Of a DNA stretch of 64,000 bases, positions 45,953-55,749 are shown in pieces. The notes under the pieces were generated by a model. That model was not told the origin of the DNA, did no database searches, and worked only from the letters and a program-made list of their open reading frames with translations. Numbering within the stretch: position 1 is the first letter of the stretch; every line of letters starts with the position of its first letter. The stretch is taken from positions 1-64,000 of the forward strand of contig CAWCDM010000072.1 in the NCBI GenBank assembly GCA_963794185.1, read 5' to 3'. The position numbers and the translations under genes are program-made. The DNA comes from JAMXLO01 sp963794185 (GTDB taxonomy: Bacteria > Pseudomonadota > Alphaproteobacteria > Acetobacterales > Acetobacteraceae).

Positions 45953-47077
45953 CTACCGGTAGTTGTGTTGCGCCACCGCGCGGGTGAAGGCGGCGGTCTC
46001 CTCGGTGAGCCGTTCGCGCGCCGCGAGCAGGCTGCCGCCGATCAGCAACATCGCGTCGGACCCATAGAAGTCAAGCATCTCGGGCACGCGGTCGAGCGTC
46101 ATGCCGCCCGCCGGAACCGGAACGCTGGGGCGGATTTTCCCCAGGTCCGCGCGGGCTTCCCCGGCCAGCGCCTGACAGGTTTCCGGCGTGTAGCCGAACC
46201 GGCCGCCATAGTTGGGAAAAATCACCGCGTCGGCGCCCAGTAGCCGGAACAGTTTTCCCATCAGCAACTCCGGTGCGATGCGCGCGGCGCCACCCATCGT
46301 GGGGTGAGCGAAGAATGCAATGTCCGGATACGTCTTCACCAGCGTCTGAACATTCGCCCAGCCCACCAGCATGGGCGCGATCATCACCGTGTCTATCCCC
46401 ACCGCGCGTGCCGTCTCGATCTGCCGCCGCATTTCGTCGAGATCGCCCGACAGGCTGGGCACGTAACGCGTGGCATGTCCCGTTGCCTGCGCTGCCCTGT
46501 GGACCGCAGCGGCGCACGCGGCCACCCGGTCGGCAAACGGCGAGTAGCCCTGATCCGCCAACCCATGGTCATCCTTGACGAAGTCGATGCCGCCGTGGGC
46601 GAAGCGCTCCGCCAGTTCTGCGAGGCGCGCCGGCGGCACGCCCTGCGGCTTCACGGCAGAACAGGTGAAGGCACGGCCCAGAGCACCGACGCGCTGGCGC
46701 AGGCCGTCGATACCGTACTGCGGGCCGCCGAAGGCGACGGCCAGCTCGGCGGGGACCTCGACGTCCTGCAGCACGACGTCCGCGTGGAGAGAAGTATTGC
46801 CGAACACCATGTTCAGGAACTGAGCGGCCTCGAGGCCCGTGGTGGCGAGCGCCAGGCCAATGCGCACGTCGAACAGTCCGCCGCCACGGTCCTCGATCGC
46901 TTCGACGCGCCCGACGATGTCCGCCAGTATCTCCGGTTCGGCGATGGCGGAGACCGGCATCTCGACGCTCTGCTCGACGGCGATCGCATGCGCCCGCGCC
47001 TCGACCGTGCCGGCGTCACAGCGAACACGATAGACGGCGGTGAGCCTGCGTGCCGTCACGTCATTGGTCCATTCCAT
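45953..47077 (-). CDS. RuBisCO-like protein (form IV, RLP)
   Basis: The 374-aa protein has the RuBisCO large-chain fold but not a carboxylase active site. FTCSAVKPQGVPPARLAELA aligns with the first catalytic lysine, and HGGIDFVKDDHGLADQGYSP with the carbamylated lysine motif (KDDH in place of KDDE). The loop-6 lysine region is replaced by IFPNYGGRFGYTPETC. RLPs are enolases or isomerases in methionine salvage, or act on isoapionate phosphates. The adjacent cupin favours the former, the KDDHGLADQ motif leaves the latter open. ATG 47077 is preferred; upstream codons lack similarity. Confidence 0.87.
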   Translation of the reverse strand: MEWTNDVTARRLTAVYRVRCDAGTVEARAHAIAVEQSVEMPVSAIAEPEILADIVGRVEAIEDRGGGLFDVRIGLALATTGLEAAQFLNMVFGNTSLHADVVLQDVEVPAELAVAFGGPQYGIDGLRQRVGALGRAFTCSAVKPQGVPPARLAELAERFAHGGIDFVKDDHGLADQGYSPFADRVAACAAAVHRAAQATGHATRYVPSLSGDLDEMRRQIETARAVGIDTVMIAPMLVGWANVQTLVKTYPDIAFFAHPTMGGAARIAPELLMGKLFRLLGADAVIFPNYGGRFGYTPETCQALAGEARADLGKIRPSVPVPAGGMTLDRVPEMLDFYGSDAMLLIGGSLLAARERLTEETAAFTRAVAQHNYR

Positions 47078-47435
47078 TCCGCGCAGTCTTGCATCGCGAC
47101 CAGGACGGTCAACCGCCGCCAGTACGGAGTTTTGCGAACGACATCGCGCCATGGTTTATGGCAGCAACGCCGTGGTCAATTCGCCAAGGTCGAACGCCAT
47201 GTCCGTAACTGTCAGATGTCCGAATCGAATCCGCGCCCGCACCCAGGCAGCATCGGCAACTCCCAATCGGTCCGGCCTGAAAACCTTGGCGGGACCGATG
47301 GTGGGGCTGCATGCGCTTGAGTCCTGCTCGCCAGCGTCTGATCGACCCTTTGGCGCCGCGAGATGTTGACAGACGGCTCGGCAGGCTCGTCTGCAGTGGT
47401 CCTCCCTCTCCCAGGTGGGTAGAGGGAGGCTCGGA
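47078..47435. other. Intergenic stretch between hsp20 and the RLP gene
   Basis: No gene is supported. The half nearest 47078 presumably carries the leftward RLP promoter. A CTCTCCCAGGTGGGTAGAGG inverted repeat near 47406 lies just beyond the second hsp20 gene's stop and may serve as its transcription end. Confidence 0.5.
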
Positions 47436-47834
47436 TCATCCGATCGAGATCCGCCGCGGCTCGGCTTCCTTTGCCTTCGGCAAGGTCAGTGTAAGCACGC
47501 CATCATCGAGCTGTGCGCTGATCCGGTCCTGGTCGATCTTGTTCGACAGCGTGAACGACCGCGTGTAGTGGCCCACGTTGTATTCCGTATAGACCGGTTC
47601 CATACCTTCGTATTTCGTAAAATCGATCTGCCCATCCACCCGCAGCACGTCGTTCTCCAAAGCGACATTCACGTCGTTCCTCTCGACGCCGGGTACCTCC
47701 ATGACCACCGTCAAGGCGTCTTCGGTTTCGTGGATGTCGGCATATGGGATATAATAACGGCCAGGGACCGTCTTTTCCTCCTTGCTCACCAGTTCCTTCT
47801 TGTCGCGAACCGACAGTTCCTGTGAAGCTGCCAT
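47436..47834 (-). CDS. Small heat-shock protein Hsp20, second gene of the pair
   Basis: This ATP-independent holdase chaperone has an alpha-crystallin domain: YYIPYADIHETEDALTVVME, VPGVERNDVNVALENDVLRV and ISAQLDDGVLTLTLPKAKEA (A-x-x-x-n-GvL-type motif). ATG 47834 lies 5 bases after GGAGG and gives 132 aa. The earlier in-frame ATG 47870, just 1 base after the upstream stop, has no site. It is co-transcribed with the first Hsp20 gene from the CIRCE-bearing promoter. Confidence 0.92.
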   Translation of the reverse strand: MAASQELSVRDKKELVSKEEKTVPGRYYIPYADIHETEDALTVVMEVPGVERNDVNVALENDVLRVDGQIDFTKYEGMEPVYTEYNVGHYTRSFTLSNKIDQDRISAQLDDGVLTLTLPKAKEAEPRRISIG

Positions 47835-47871
47835 CGTGTCCTCCGTCCCTCGATCGGTGTTTTCACTCATG

Positions 47872-48294
47872 TCACGCCACGTGGATCGACTTCGGCTTGT
47901 CGCGCTCGGCGCGCGGCAGGAACAACACCAGGATCCCGTCGCGGCATTCGGCCCTCACGCCGTCCTGGTCGATCTCGACGGGCAACGTCATGGCCCGGTC
48001 GAACCTGCCGGCGAGACGCTCGCGACGATGCAGGCTGGCCTTCTCTGGGTAGTTCACGGATTTGGTGCCGGCAAGGCGGATGGTGTTGCCCTTTACCTGC
48101 ACGTCGAGGTCCGATTTCTTGATCCCGGGGACCTCCGCGATGATGACGAAGTCGTCGCCCTTGCGGAACACGTTCATCGGCGGATAAGAGCCGCCCCCGC
48201 TCGGGCTCCGTGCCAGCCAGCCGCTTGCCCGGAACGAATCCAGCGCCTGCTGCAGGCTCGTGAGCGTGTCGAATGGATCCGGAAACAGTGCCAT
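47872..48294 (-). CDS. Small heat-shock protein Hsp20, first gene of the pair
   Basis: The 140-aa holdase begins MALFPDPFDTLTSLQQALDS and has the alpha-crystallin core YPPMNVFRKGDDFVIIAEVP, GIKKSDLDVQVKGNTIRLAG and GVRAECRDGILVLFLPRAER. ATG 48294 is preceded by AGGAGG. Class A-like and class C-like small Hsps are often paired in alphaproteobacteria. In the 5' leader, CTTCCT can pair with AGGAGG, so a temperature-sensitive site is conceivable but unproven. Transcription is probably HrcA-controlled (see CIRCE). Confidence 0.93.
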   Translation of the reverse strand: MALFPDPFDTLTSLQQALDSFRASGWLARSPSGGGSYPPMNVFRKGDDFVIIAEVPGIKKSDLDVQVKGNTIRLAGTKSVNYPEKASLHRRERLAGRFDRAMTLPVEIDQDGVRAECRDGILVLFLPRAERDKPKSIHVA

Positions 48295-48386
48295 GGTTTC
48301 ACTCCCTCCTAGCTGCTCAGAGGCAGGAAGCGCACAACGCAATTGACAGCCACGCCGTCAACCGTGCCGACTCTCTTGATGGCGGC

Positions 48387-48413
48387 TTGGCACTCCCTGA
48401 CCACGAGTGCCAA
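48387..48413 (-). promoter_or_regulatory. CIRCE operator (HrcA binding site) of the hsp20 pair
   Basis: TTGGCACTC, nine bases, GAGTGCCAA is a perfect inverted repeat matching the CIRCE consensus (TTAGCACTC-N9-GAGTGCTAA) with one change per arm. On the minus strand a TTGACG hexamer at 48444-48439 would act as -35 and place the start site about at 48409, so HrcA bound here would block initiation. It is 93 bases upstream of the first hsp20 ATG. Confidence 0.88.
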
Positions 48414-48499
48414 GCCAGTTGGGGACCGGAATGGCGGCCGTCAAGGGGCAATAGGCAATGAAGATCCGATCCGCCTGCCGCGGTCAATGTGCCGCCGCG

Positions 48500-50995
48500 T
48501 CACGTCCCGTCGGGCGTCACCGGCACGCGCCAGATCTCATCGGCGTATTCGCCGATGGTGCGATCGGACGAAAACCAGCCCATGTGCGCGGTGTTCAGTA
48601 CACTCGACCGCCACCAGGCGCGGCGGTCGCACCAGCGCGCCATGACAGCTAATTGCGCGTCGAGGTAGGCGTCAAAATCCGCCGTCACCATGAACCAGTC
48701 GCTGCCCGTCAGGTCGGCGAGCAGATCATGGTAACGGTGCGGCTCATCCGGCGAGAACTCTCCGGCCCCAATCAATTCCAGCGCCTGCCGTAGCGCCGGT
48801 GACAAATTTCCCGGCGGCGGAGGCTGACGGCGGCGCCCGTCCACCTCCTGAGAGGTCAGGCCGAACGTGAACATGTTTTCCGCGCCGACACGGTCAAGGA
48901 TTTCAAGGTTCGCACCATCCAGCGTACCTATGGTCAGCGCGCCGTTCAGGGCCAGCTTCATGTTGCCGGTACCGGATGCCTCCATGCCTGCGGTCGAGAT
49001 CTGCTCGGAGAGATCGGCGGCCGGGATGATCGCCTCTGCCATGCTGACATTGTAGTCCGGCAGGAACACGACCTTCAGCAGACCCTGCACCGCCGGGTCG
49101 TCGTTCACCACACCCGCCACATCGTGGATCAGCTTGATGATCAGCTTGGCCCGTCGATAGCTGGCGGCCGCCCTCCCGGCGAAAATCTTTACCCGCGGCA
49201 TCCAGTCACGCGCCGGTTCAGCGCGGATCGCTTGGTAGAGCGCGATCGTCTGCAGGATGTTCAGCAACTGCCGCTTGTATTCGTGGATGCGCTTGATATG
49301 CACGTCGATCAACGCGTCGGGATCAAGCGCGATCTGCACCCGCTCCGCGACCAGCGCGCCGAGCGCCACCTTGTTGGCGCGACGGGCGGCGATCAGCCGG
49401 TCGTGCAGCGCCGCATCGTCCGCCAGCGGCGCGAGCCGCGCGAGCGCCATCGGATCATCCAGGACCTCCGGTCCGATCGCATCCTGCAGCAATGCGGTGA
49501 GACGTGGATTGGCGGTGAACAGCCAGCGGCGGAAGGTGATGCCGTTGGTCTTGTTGACGATGCGGTCCGGATAGAGCTGGTGCAGCGAATGGAATACGGT
49601 GCGCCGCATCAGTTCGGTGTGCAGCGCTGATACGCCGTTCACATTATGCGAACCGAGGAACGCCAGCGTGCCCATGCGCACGCGCCGATCGCCGGCCTCG
49701 TCGATGACCGACACATCGGAGAGCGGCATATCCGGTCGGCGGGAACCCGCCAGCGAGTCGAGATGGAGTTTGTTGATCTGATAGATGATCTGCATGTGGC
49801 GCGGAAGCAGCCGCTCCATCAACGGCACGGGCCAGGTCTCGAGCGCCTCCGGCAGCAGCGTGTGGTTGGTGTAGGAGATGGTGCCTGTTGTGATCCGCCA
49901 AGCCTCCGCCCACGGCAGCCCGTGCACATCGACCAGCAGCCGCATCAGTTCCGCGACCACGATTGCGGGGTGGGTGTCGTTGAGCTGAATCGCGCATTTG
50001 TCCGGCAGGTTGTGCAGCTCGCCGTACTGTTGGATGTGGCGGTGCAGCAGGTCCTGCAGCGACGCGGAGGAGAAGAAATACTCCTGGCGCAATCGCAGTT
50101 CCTGGCCGGCGGGCGTCTCGTCGCTCGGGTAGAGGATTTGCGAAATTGCGTTCGCCTGCGCGCGAGCGTTCAGCGCGCCGACATGATCGCCGCGGTTGAA
50201 CGTCTCCAGCGCCAGCGGGTCCGGCGTCCGCGCCGACCAAAGGCGCAGCGTGTTCGCGTGCCGGCCGCGCCAGCCGACCACCGGCGTGTCGTAGGCGATG
50301 GCGACCACCGTTTCGTGCGGGTGCCAGACGGAGTGGGAAGCGCCCTGCTCGGTCGGTGCCGTGTCCACCCGACCGCCGAAGCTTACCGGATAGCTGACGT
50401 CCGGTCGTTCGAACTCCCACGGATTGCCGAGCGAGAGCCAGTTCTCCGGGTATTCGTGCTGCCAGCCGTCGCGGATCACCTGCTGGAACAGTCCGAAATT
50501 GTATCGAATGCCGAAGCCATAGGCGGGAATGCCCAGGCTTGCCATGCTCTCCATGAAGCAGGCGGCCAGCCGCCCCAATCCGCCATTGCCAAGCGCCGGA
50601 TCGGGCTCGACGGCGCGCAGGCGCTCCAGGTCCACGCCGAGTTGGCCGAGCGCGAGCCGCATTGACTCGGTCAGGCCCGAATTGTTCAGCGAGTCCAGCA
50701 ACAGACGGCCGGGAAGGAATTCCAGCGACAGGTAATAGACGCGCTTGCGGTGCTTGCTGGAGTCGTTGCGCGCGCTGAGCAGCCAACGGTCGACGATGCG
50801 GTCCCGCAACGCCAGAGCCGCGGCGACGAACCAGTCGCGGTCCGTGGCGCTGAGGGGATCGCGCCCGGCGACGTAGGTCAGCTTCGCCACGATCAGATGG
50901 CGCAGTGCGTCGATCGACTCCTGATTCGTCGGCAGGGCGGTGGGCGATGCAATGCCTTCAAGTACGGGCGAAAGGAGCATTTCAGGAACGTCCAT
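48500..50995 (-). CDS. glgP: Glycogen/starch phosphorylase
   Basis: GlgP releases glucose-1-phosphate from glycogen with a PLP cofactor. The 831-aa protein shows KRVYYLSLEFLPGRLLLDSL, DPALGNGGLGRLAACFMESM, GIRYNFGLFQQVIRDGWQHE, LNDTHPAIVVAELMR, GSHNVNGVSALHTELM, KTNGITFRRW, and the PLP signature EASGTGNMKLALNGALTIGT with its lysine. ATG 50995 follows GAGG. It is a stand-alone gene here, without other glg genes. Confidence 0.96.
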   Translation of the reverse strand: MDVPEMLLSPVLEGIASPTALPTNQESIDALRHLIVAKLTYVAGRDPLSATDRDWFVAAALALRDRIVDRWLLSARNDSSKHRKRVYYLSLEFLPGRLLLDSLNNSGLTESMRLALGQLGVDLERLRAVEPDPALGNGGLGRLAACFMESMASLGIPAYGFGIRYNFGLFQQVIRDGWQHEYPENWLSLGNPWEFERPDVSYPVSFGGRVDTAPTEQGASHSVWHPHETVVAIAYDTPVVGWRGRHANTLRLWSARTPDPLALETFNRGDHVGALNARAQANAISQILYPSDETPAGQELRLRQEYFFSSASLQDLLHRHIQQYGELHNLPDKCAIQLNDTHPAIVVAELMRLLVDVHGLPWAEAWRITTGTISYTNHTLLPEALETWPVPLMERLLPRHMQIIYQINKLHLDSLAGSRRPDMPLSDVSVIDEAGDRRVRMGTLAFLGSHNVNGVSALHTELMRRTVFHSLHQLYPDRIVNKTNGITFRRWLFTANPRLTALLQDAIGPEVLDDPMALARLAPLADDAALHDRLIAARRANKVALGALVAERVQIALDPDALIDVHIKRIHEYKRQLLNILQTIALYQAIRAEPARDWMPRVKIFAGRAAASYRRAKLIIKLIHDVAGVVNDDPAVQGLLKVVFLPDYNVSMAEAIIPAADLSEQISTAGMEASGTGNMKLALNGALTIGTLDGANLEILDRVGAENMFTFGLTSQEVDGRRRQPPPPGNLSPALRQALELIGAGEFSPDEPHRYHDLLADLTGSDWFMVTADFDAYLDAQLAVMARWCDRRAWWRSSVLNTAHMGWFSSDRTIGEYADEIWRVPVTPDGT

Positions 50996-51347
50996 GGAGC
51001 CTCACCGGAGCGCGATCGCGTCGACATTGGGGCTCGCGATATAACCCGGCCGCGCCGTGCCGCCTGGAAGGTCGCCGATGTCGTCCGCAGTGCTGTCAAG
51101 AAATCGCGGCACGGAAATCCAATAGACAGCCGCGCCACGCCGCCATTTGGCCAGCGTCATCAAAACGTCTCCCTACGGTCACGTGTATCGAACCATGGCG
51201 AGGCCATGCAATGGCAAAAACGAGGAATTGCGATGGCACCGAGATGCTTCTGGCGCAACGCCGCAAAACTGCCGCATTGTTGCGCCGTTTCATTGCAAAG
51301 AGACCTTAGTGGCAACCTATGGTTATCTGCTTGAACTAATATTCAAC
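50996..51347. other. Intergenic stretch between glgP and ccmB
   Basis: No gene is supported. The part near 50996 must hold the leftward glgP promoter. The last 60 bases before ccmB's stop are AT-richer (TAATATTCAACC), and no terminator with a T-run was found. Confidence 0.5.
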
Positions 51348-52013
51348 CTATCCGGCCGCGCTGCGGAGCCCGGCTCCGGCAGCGAGGGGGCAGAGCGGCA
51401 GCGCTGCCGCGAGCAGCGCTGCCAGCAGCAGCAGGTGCGGGCGTGGGCTGAGACCACCGGATGCGGCGTCGGCCGCGCCGACGCCGAAGATCAGAACGGG
51501 CGTGACCAGCGGCAGGATCAGCAGCGGCAGCAGTACGCCACCCCGGCGCGCACCCAGTACGATTGCCGCCCCGGTCGTGCCGAACAGGGACAGCAACATC
51601 GTCCCGGGCAGCAATCCGATCAGCAGCGGCGGGATCGCGGGATCCGGCATGCGGAGCATCACTGCCAAGGGCGCCGCGGCCAGCAGCAATGGCAGACCGG
51701 TGACCAGCCAGTGCGCTGTCGCCTTCGCCATCGCGATCGCCGCGGGCGGCAGGCCGCACAGCAATAGCTGGTCGAGCGAGCCGTCCTCGAAATCCGCGCC
51801 GAACAGCCGATCGAGCGGCAGCAGCGCCGCCAGCAGCGAGCAGACCCAGATGATCCCAGGCGCGATGCGGCCCAGCGTTTCCGGCGCCGGGCCGATTGCG
51901 AGCGGGAACAGCGACGCCGCGAGCAGAAAGAACAACAGCGCCGCCAGCGTATCCGCGCCATGGCGCAGCGACAGCCGCAGTTCGCGCGCCAGGACGGCGA
52001 GGAAGCGGGTCAT
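51348..52013 (-). CDS. ccmB: Haem exporter permease CcmB
   Basis: CcmB is the membrane subunit of the CcmAB complex needed for haem delivery in system I cytochrome c maturation. The 221-aa protein has six hydrophobic spans; FLAVLARELRLSLRHGADTL, FEDGSLDQLLLCGLPPAAIA and GARRGGVLLPLLILPLVTPV are family segments. ATG 52013 is chosen because upstream codons read through the repeat that separates it from ccmA. ccmC-H are not in the window. Confidence 0.93.
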   Translation of the reverse strand: MTRFLAVLARELRLSLRHGADTLAALLFFLLAASLFPLAIGPAPETLGRIAPGIIWVCSLLAALLPLDRLFGADFEDGSLDQLLLCGLPPAAIAMAKATAHWLVTGLPLLLAAAPLAVMLRMPDPAIPPLLIGLLPGTMLLSLFGTTGAAIVLGARRGGVLLPLLILPLVTPVLIFGVGAADAASGGLSPRPHLLLLAALLAAALPLCPLAAGAGLRSAAG

Positions 52014-52042
52014 CTCGGATGGGGGGCGACATGACACGGAAG

Positions 52043-52132
52043 CCTCCCCCTCCCCTTGCGGGAGGGGGTCGGGGGGGCGGGGGCGCCGTATCGGCCCCCT
52101 CCCCCGACCCCCTCCCGCAAGGGGAGGGCGAG
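52043..52132. repeat. Family B paired palindromic repeat, copy 3
   Basis: CCTCCCCCTCCCCTTGCGGG and its inverted partner flank a short spacer. It separates ccmA from ccmB, which are usually adjacent or overlapping, and would form a stable structure in their shared mRNA. Confidence 0.8.
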
Positions 52133-52150
52133 TGTTGGTCGATCGCCGGT

Positions 52151-52744
52151 TCATGCCAACTGCAAATTCGCTGCGTCCGGCACAGGCAACGCCAAGTGGG
52201 TCGCAGCAACCAGCAACCCACCCCGCGCACGATGCGCCCCGAGCATGCCGCCAAGCCGCTCCACCGACGCCGTGTCCAGCCCCAGCGTCGGCTCGTCCAG
52301 CAGCCAGAGCGACGCATGCGACAGCGCAAGCCGCGCGAGCGCAAGCCGCCGCCGCTGCCCCGCCGACAGCATCCTTGCCGGGAGCTCGGCCAGTTCCTGC
52401 AGCCCAACCGCGGCGAGCGCTTCACCGACGTTCGCGCCGCTCAGCCGGGCCGCGAAATGCAGGTTCTCGGCCGCCGTAAGGCCCGGCTTCACCGCGTCCT
52501 GGTGGCCGACATAGGCCACCCGCCCGGCATGTGCCGGCAGATCGGACAGTGCATCCTCGCCGTTCCAGGTCAGCCGCCCCGCCGCCGGCCGCAGCAGACC
52601 GGCCAGCAGCCGCAGCAGCGTGGATTTGCCTGCGCCATTCGGGCCGGTCAGCAGCAGAGCCCCGCCGGCGGCAACCGCGAAGTCGAGGTCGCGGAACACC
52701 AGCCGCTCGCCACGGAACGCCGCCAAGCCGGCCGCCTGCAACAA
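52151..52744 (-). CDS. ccmA: Haem exporter ATP-binding protein CcmA
   Basis: This is the ATPase of the CcmAB complex. Walker A LLTGPNGAGKSTLLRLLAGL, signature LSAGQRRRLALARLAL and Walker B LWLLDEPTLGLD are present. The TTG at 52744, with GGGGAG 7 bases upstream, gives MLQAAGLAAFRGERLVFRDL and 197 aa, matching the family N-terminus; ATG 52807 would add 21 unrelated residues. It is divergent from aconitase across 118 bases. Confidence 0.92.
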   Translation of the reverse strand: MLQAAGLAAFRGERLVFRDLDFAVAAGGALLLTGPNGAGKSTLLRLLAGLLRPAAGRLTWNGEDALSDLPAHAGRVAYVGHQDAVKPGLTAAENLHFAARLSGANVGEALAAVGLQELAELPARMLSAGQRRRLALARLALSHASLWLLDEPTLGLDTASVERLGGMLGAHRARGGLLVAATHLALPVPDAANLQLA

Positions 52745-52862
52745 GACCGCTCTCCCCGCCCGTGGACGCTGGCGGGCTGGTGTGTAAAAACCCGCGGCCA
52801 CAACCATTGCACCCGCGGCACGCACTCTCAACCGTGCCGCACAACGGAAGGCGAACCGGCCA

Positions 52863-55560
52863 ATGAAAGCGATCGGGCAGGATACCCTGAAGACTCGCCG
52901 CACACTGACGGTCCAGGGCAAGCAGTACGACTACTTCTCGCTTGCCGAGGCGGCGAAGTCGCTGGGCGATATTTCCCGACTGCCGGTCACGCTGAAGATA
53001 CTGCTGGAGAACGTGCTGCGCTTCGAGGACGGCACGAGCTACACGGTCGAGGACGCCAAATCGATCGCCGGCTGGCTGGACGCGGCGCACTCGGACCGCG
53101 AGGTGCCGTTCAAGCCCGCCCGCATCCTGCTGCAGGATTTCACCGGCGTTCCCGCCGTGGTCGATCTCGCCGCGATGCGCGACGGCATCACACGGCTCGG
53201 CAGCAACCCGCAGAAGGTCAACCCGCTGGTGCCGGTCGATCTGGTGATCGACCATTCGGTGATCGTCGATGTCTCGGCGCGGCCCGACGCGCTGACCCGC
53301 AACGTCGACATCGAGTTCGAGCGCAACGGCGAGCGCTACCGTTTCCTGCGCTGGGGCCAGAGCGCGTTCTCCAACTTCCGCGTGGTGCCGCCGGGCACCG
53401 GCATCTGCCACCAGGTGAACCTGGAATATCTCGGCCAGTGCGTGTGGACCGGCACAGGCGGACGGCGCGACGATCGCCTATCCCGACACGCTGTACGGCG
53501 CCGACAGCCACACCACGATGGTGAACGGCCTCGGCATCCTGGGCTGGGGCGTCGGCGGCATCGAGGCGGAGGCGGCGATGCTCGGCCAGCCGATCGCCAT
53601 GCTGATCCCCGACGTGATCGGCTTCCGCATGACCGGGAAGCTGCCGGAAGGCGCGACGGCGACCGACCTCGTGCTGACGGTGACGCAGATGCTGCGCCGC
53701 AAGGGCGTGGTCGGAAAATTCGTGGAATTCTTCGGACCGGGGCTGGATGAACTGGGTCTCGCCGATCGCGCGACCGTCGGCAACATGTCGCCGGAATATG
53801 GCGCGACCTGCGGGTTCTTCCCGGTCGACAAGGTGGCGCTCGACTATCTGCACCTGACCGGACGCGACGAGCACCGCATCGCGCTGGTGGAAGCCTACCT
53901 GAAGGCGCAGGGCATGTTCCGCGAGCCGGGAACGCCCGAGCCGGTGTTCACCGACACGCTGGAACTCGACCTGTCCACTGTGGTGCCGAGCCTCGCCGGC
54001 CCGAAGCGGCCGCAGGATCGCGTGGCGCTGAAGGACGCTTCGTCGGCGTTCAAGGCGGAACTGACGAAGGGCCTGGGCGTGCCGGCCAACGATGTCGACA
54101 CGCGGGTGAAGGTCGAGGGCAAGAACTACGAGATCACCCATGGCGACGTGGTGATCGCCGCCATCACCTCCTGCACCAACACATCGAACCCATCCGTGCT
54201 GGTCGCCGCCGGCCTGGTGGCGCGCAAGGCCCGGGCCAAGGGACTGACGCCGAAGCCCTGGGTGAAGACCTCGCTCGCGCCCGGCTCGCAGGTGGTGACG
54301 GAATATCTGGAAAAATCCGGGCTGCAGGCCGATCTGGATGCGCTCGGCTTCAACCTGGTGGGCTACGGCTGCACCACCTGCATCGGCAATTCCGGCCCGC
54401 TCGACGAGGCGATCGCCGATGCGATCGAGGACCATCGCCTGGTCGGCGTCGCGGTGCTGTCCGGCAACCGCAATTTCGAGGGCCGCGTGCATGCCAATGT
54501 GCGCGCCAACTACCTGGCCTCGCCGCCGCTGGTGGTGGCCTATTCGCTGCTGGGCAAGATGACCGAGGACATCACCACCGCCCCGCTCGGCACCGGCCGA
54601 GACGGCAAGCCGGTCTATCTGCGCGATGTCTGGCCGACCAACAAGGAGATCGCCGACGTGATCGCCGCGTGCCTGTCGCGCGAGCAGTTCCTCAAGCGCT
54701 ACGGCGAGGTGACCAAGGGCCCGAAGCAGTGGCAGGCGATCGAGGTCGACACCGGCAGCGAGACCTATCGCTGGACCGACGGCTCCACCTACGTGAAGAA
54801 CCCGCCGTACTTCGAGGGCATCACGATGGATCCGCCGCCGGTCGGCGATGTGAAGGGCGCGCGGATCCTGGCGGAGCTGGGCGATTCGATCACCACCGAC
54901 CACATCAGCCCGGCCGGCTCGATCAGGAAGACCTCGCCGGCGGGCGAGTACCTGCTGGAGCGCCAGGTGCTGGAGCGGGATTTCAACAGCTACGGCGCGC
55001 GGCGCGGCAACCATGACATCATGATGCGGGGGACGTTCGCCAACATCCGCATCCGCAACGAGATGCTGACGAACGTCGAAGGCGGCATGACGAAGCATCT
55101 GCCGTCCGGCGAGCAGATGCCGATCTTCGACGCGGCGATGCGCTACAAGGCCGAGGGTGTGCCGCTGGTGGTGTTCGGCGGCAAGGAATACGGCACCGGA
55201 TCGTCGCGCGACTGGGCGGCGAAGGGCACGCTGCTGCTCGGCATCAAGGCGGTGATCGTCGAGAGCTTCGAGCGCATCCACCGCTCGAATCTGGTGGGAA
55301 TGGGCGTGCTGCCGCTGACCTTCAAGGAAGGCATGGATCGGAAGTCGCTCGGCATCACCGGCGAGGAGATCATCGACATCCTTGGTCTGGAGAAGGACAT
55401 CTCGCCACGGATGGACCTGTCGCTGGTGATTCACCGGGCGAACGGCAAGGTGGACACGGTGCCGGTGACCTGCCGCATCGATACGATCGACGAGGTGGCG
55501 TACTACCGCCACGGCGGGATCTTGCACTACGTGCTGCGCGGGATGGCGAAGGCGGCGTGA
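52863..55560 (+). pseudogene. acnA: Aconitate hydratase A with one apparent frameshift
   Basis: Aconitase converts citrate to isocitrate with a 4Fe-4S cluster. The first frame (MKAIGQDTLKTRRTLTVQGK to NLEYLGQCVWTGTG) and the second (IAYPDTLYGADSHTTM, VNGLGILGWGVGGIEAEAAM, TSCTNTSNPSVLVAAGLVAR, VGYGCTTCIGNSGPL, GGKEYGTGSSRDWAAKG) are both complete and join at about 53455-53462. Deleting one base there restores about 898 aa, the normal AcnA length, with all cluster cysteines. Aconitase is a core enzyme, so a sequence error is the likely cause. No acnB-like gene is in the window. Confidence 0.9.
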
Positions 55561-55611
55561 ATCAAGGGCCTTTGTCAAAGCTCGAGTAAGTCAAGTGGGC
55601 TAAAGCAATGC

Positions 55612-55749
55612 ACACCTCGCCCGCTTGCGGGAGAGGTCGGAGCGCGCAACGCGACGGGAGAGGGTGCATCGGCATTCGAGTGCCGCCGGGACGCACCCTC
55701 TCCCGCGTCGCTGACGCGACTGGACCTCTCCCGCGAGCGGGCGAGGTGT
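55612..55749. repeat. Family A paired palindromic repeat, copy 3
   Basis: The ends ACACCTCGCCCGC and GCGGGCGAGGTGT are inverted copies, with inner arms GGGAGAGGGTGC and GCACCCTCTCCC. The unit follows aconitase by 51 bases and precedes the FUSC-like fragment. Confidence 0.8.

Noticed and set aside
45953..47077. Functional CO2-fixing RuBisCO
   Set aside because: The loop-6 lysine and the KDDE motif are replaced, the protein is only 374 aa, and no phosphoribulokinase or small subunit is near.
53218..55578. Very long open frame on the minus strand across aconitase
   Set aside because: It mirrors the acnA codons in a high-GC region, has no family motif and overlaps a clear core gene; GC-rich DNA commonly leaves antisense frames open.
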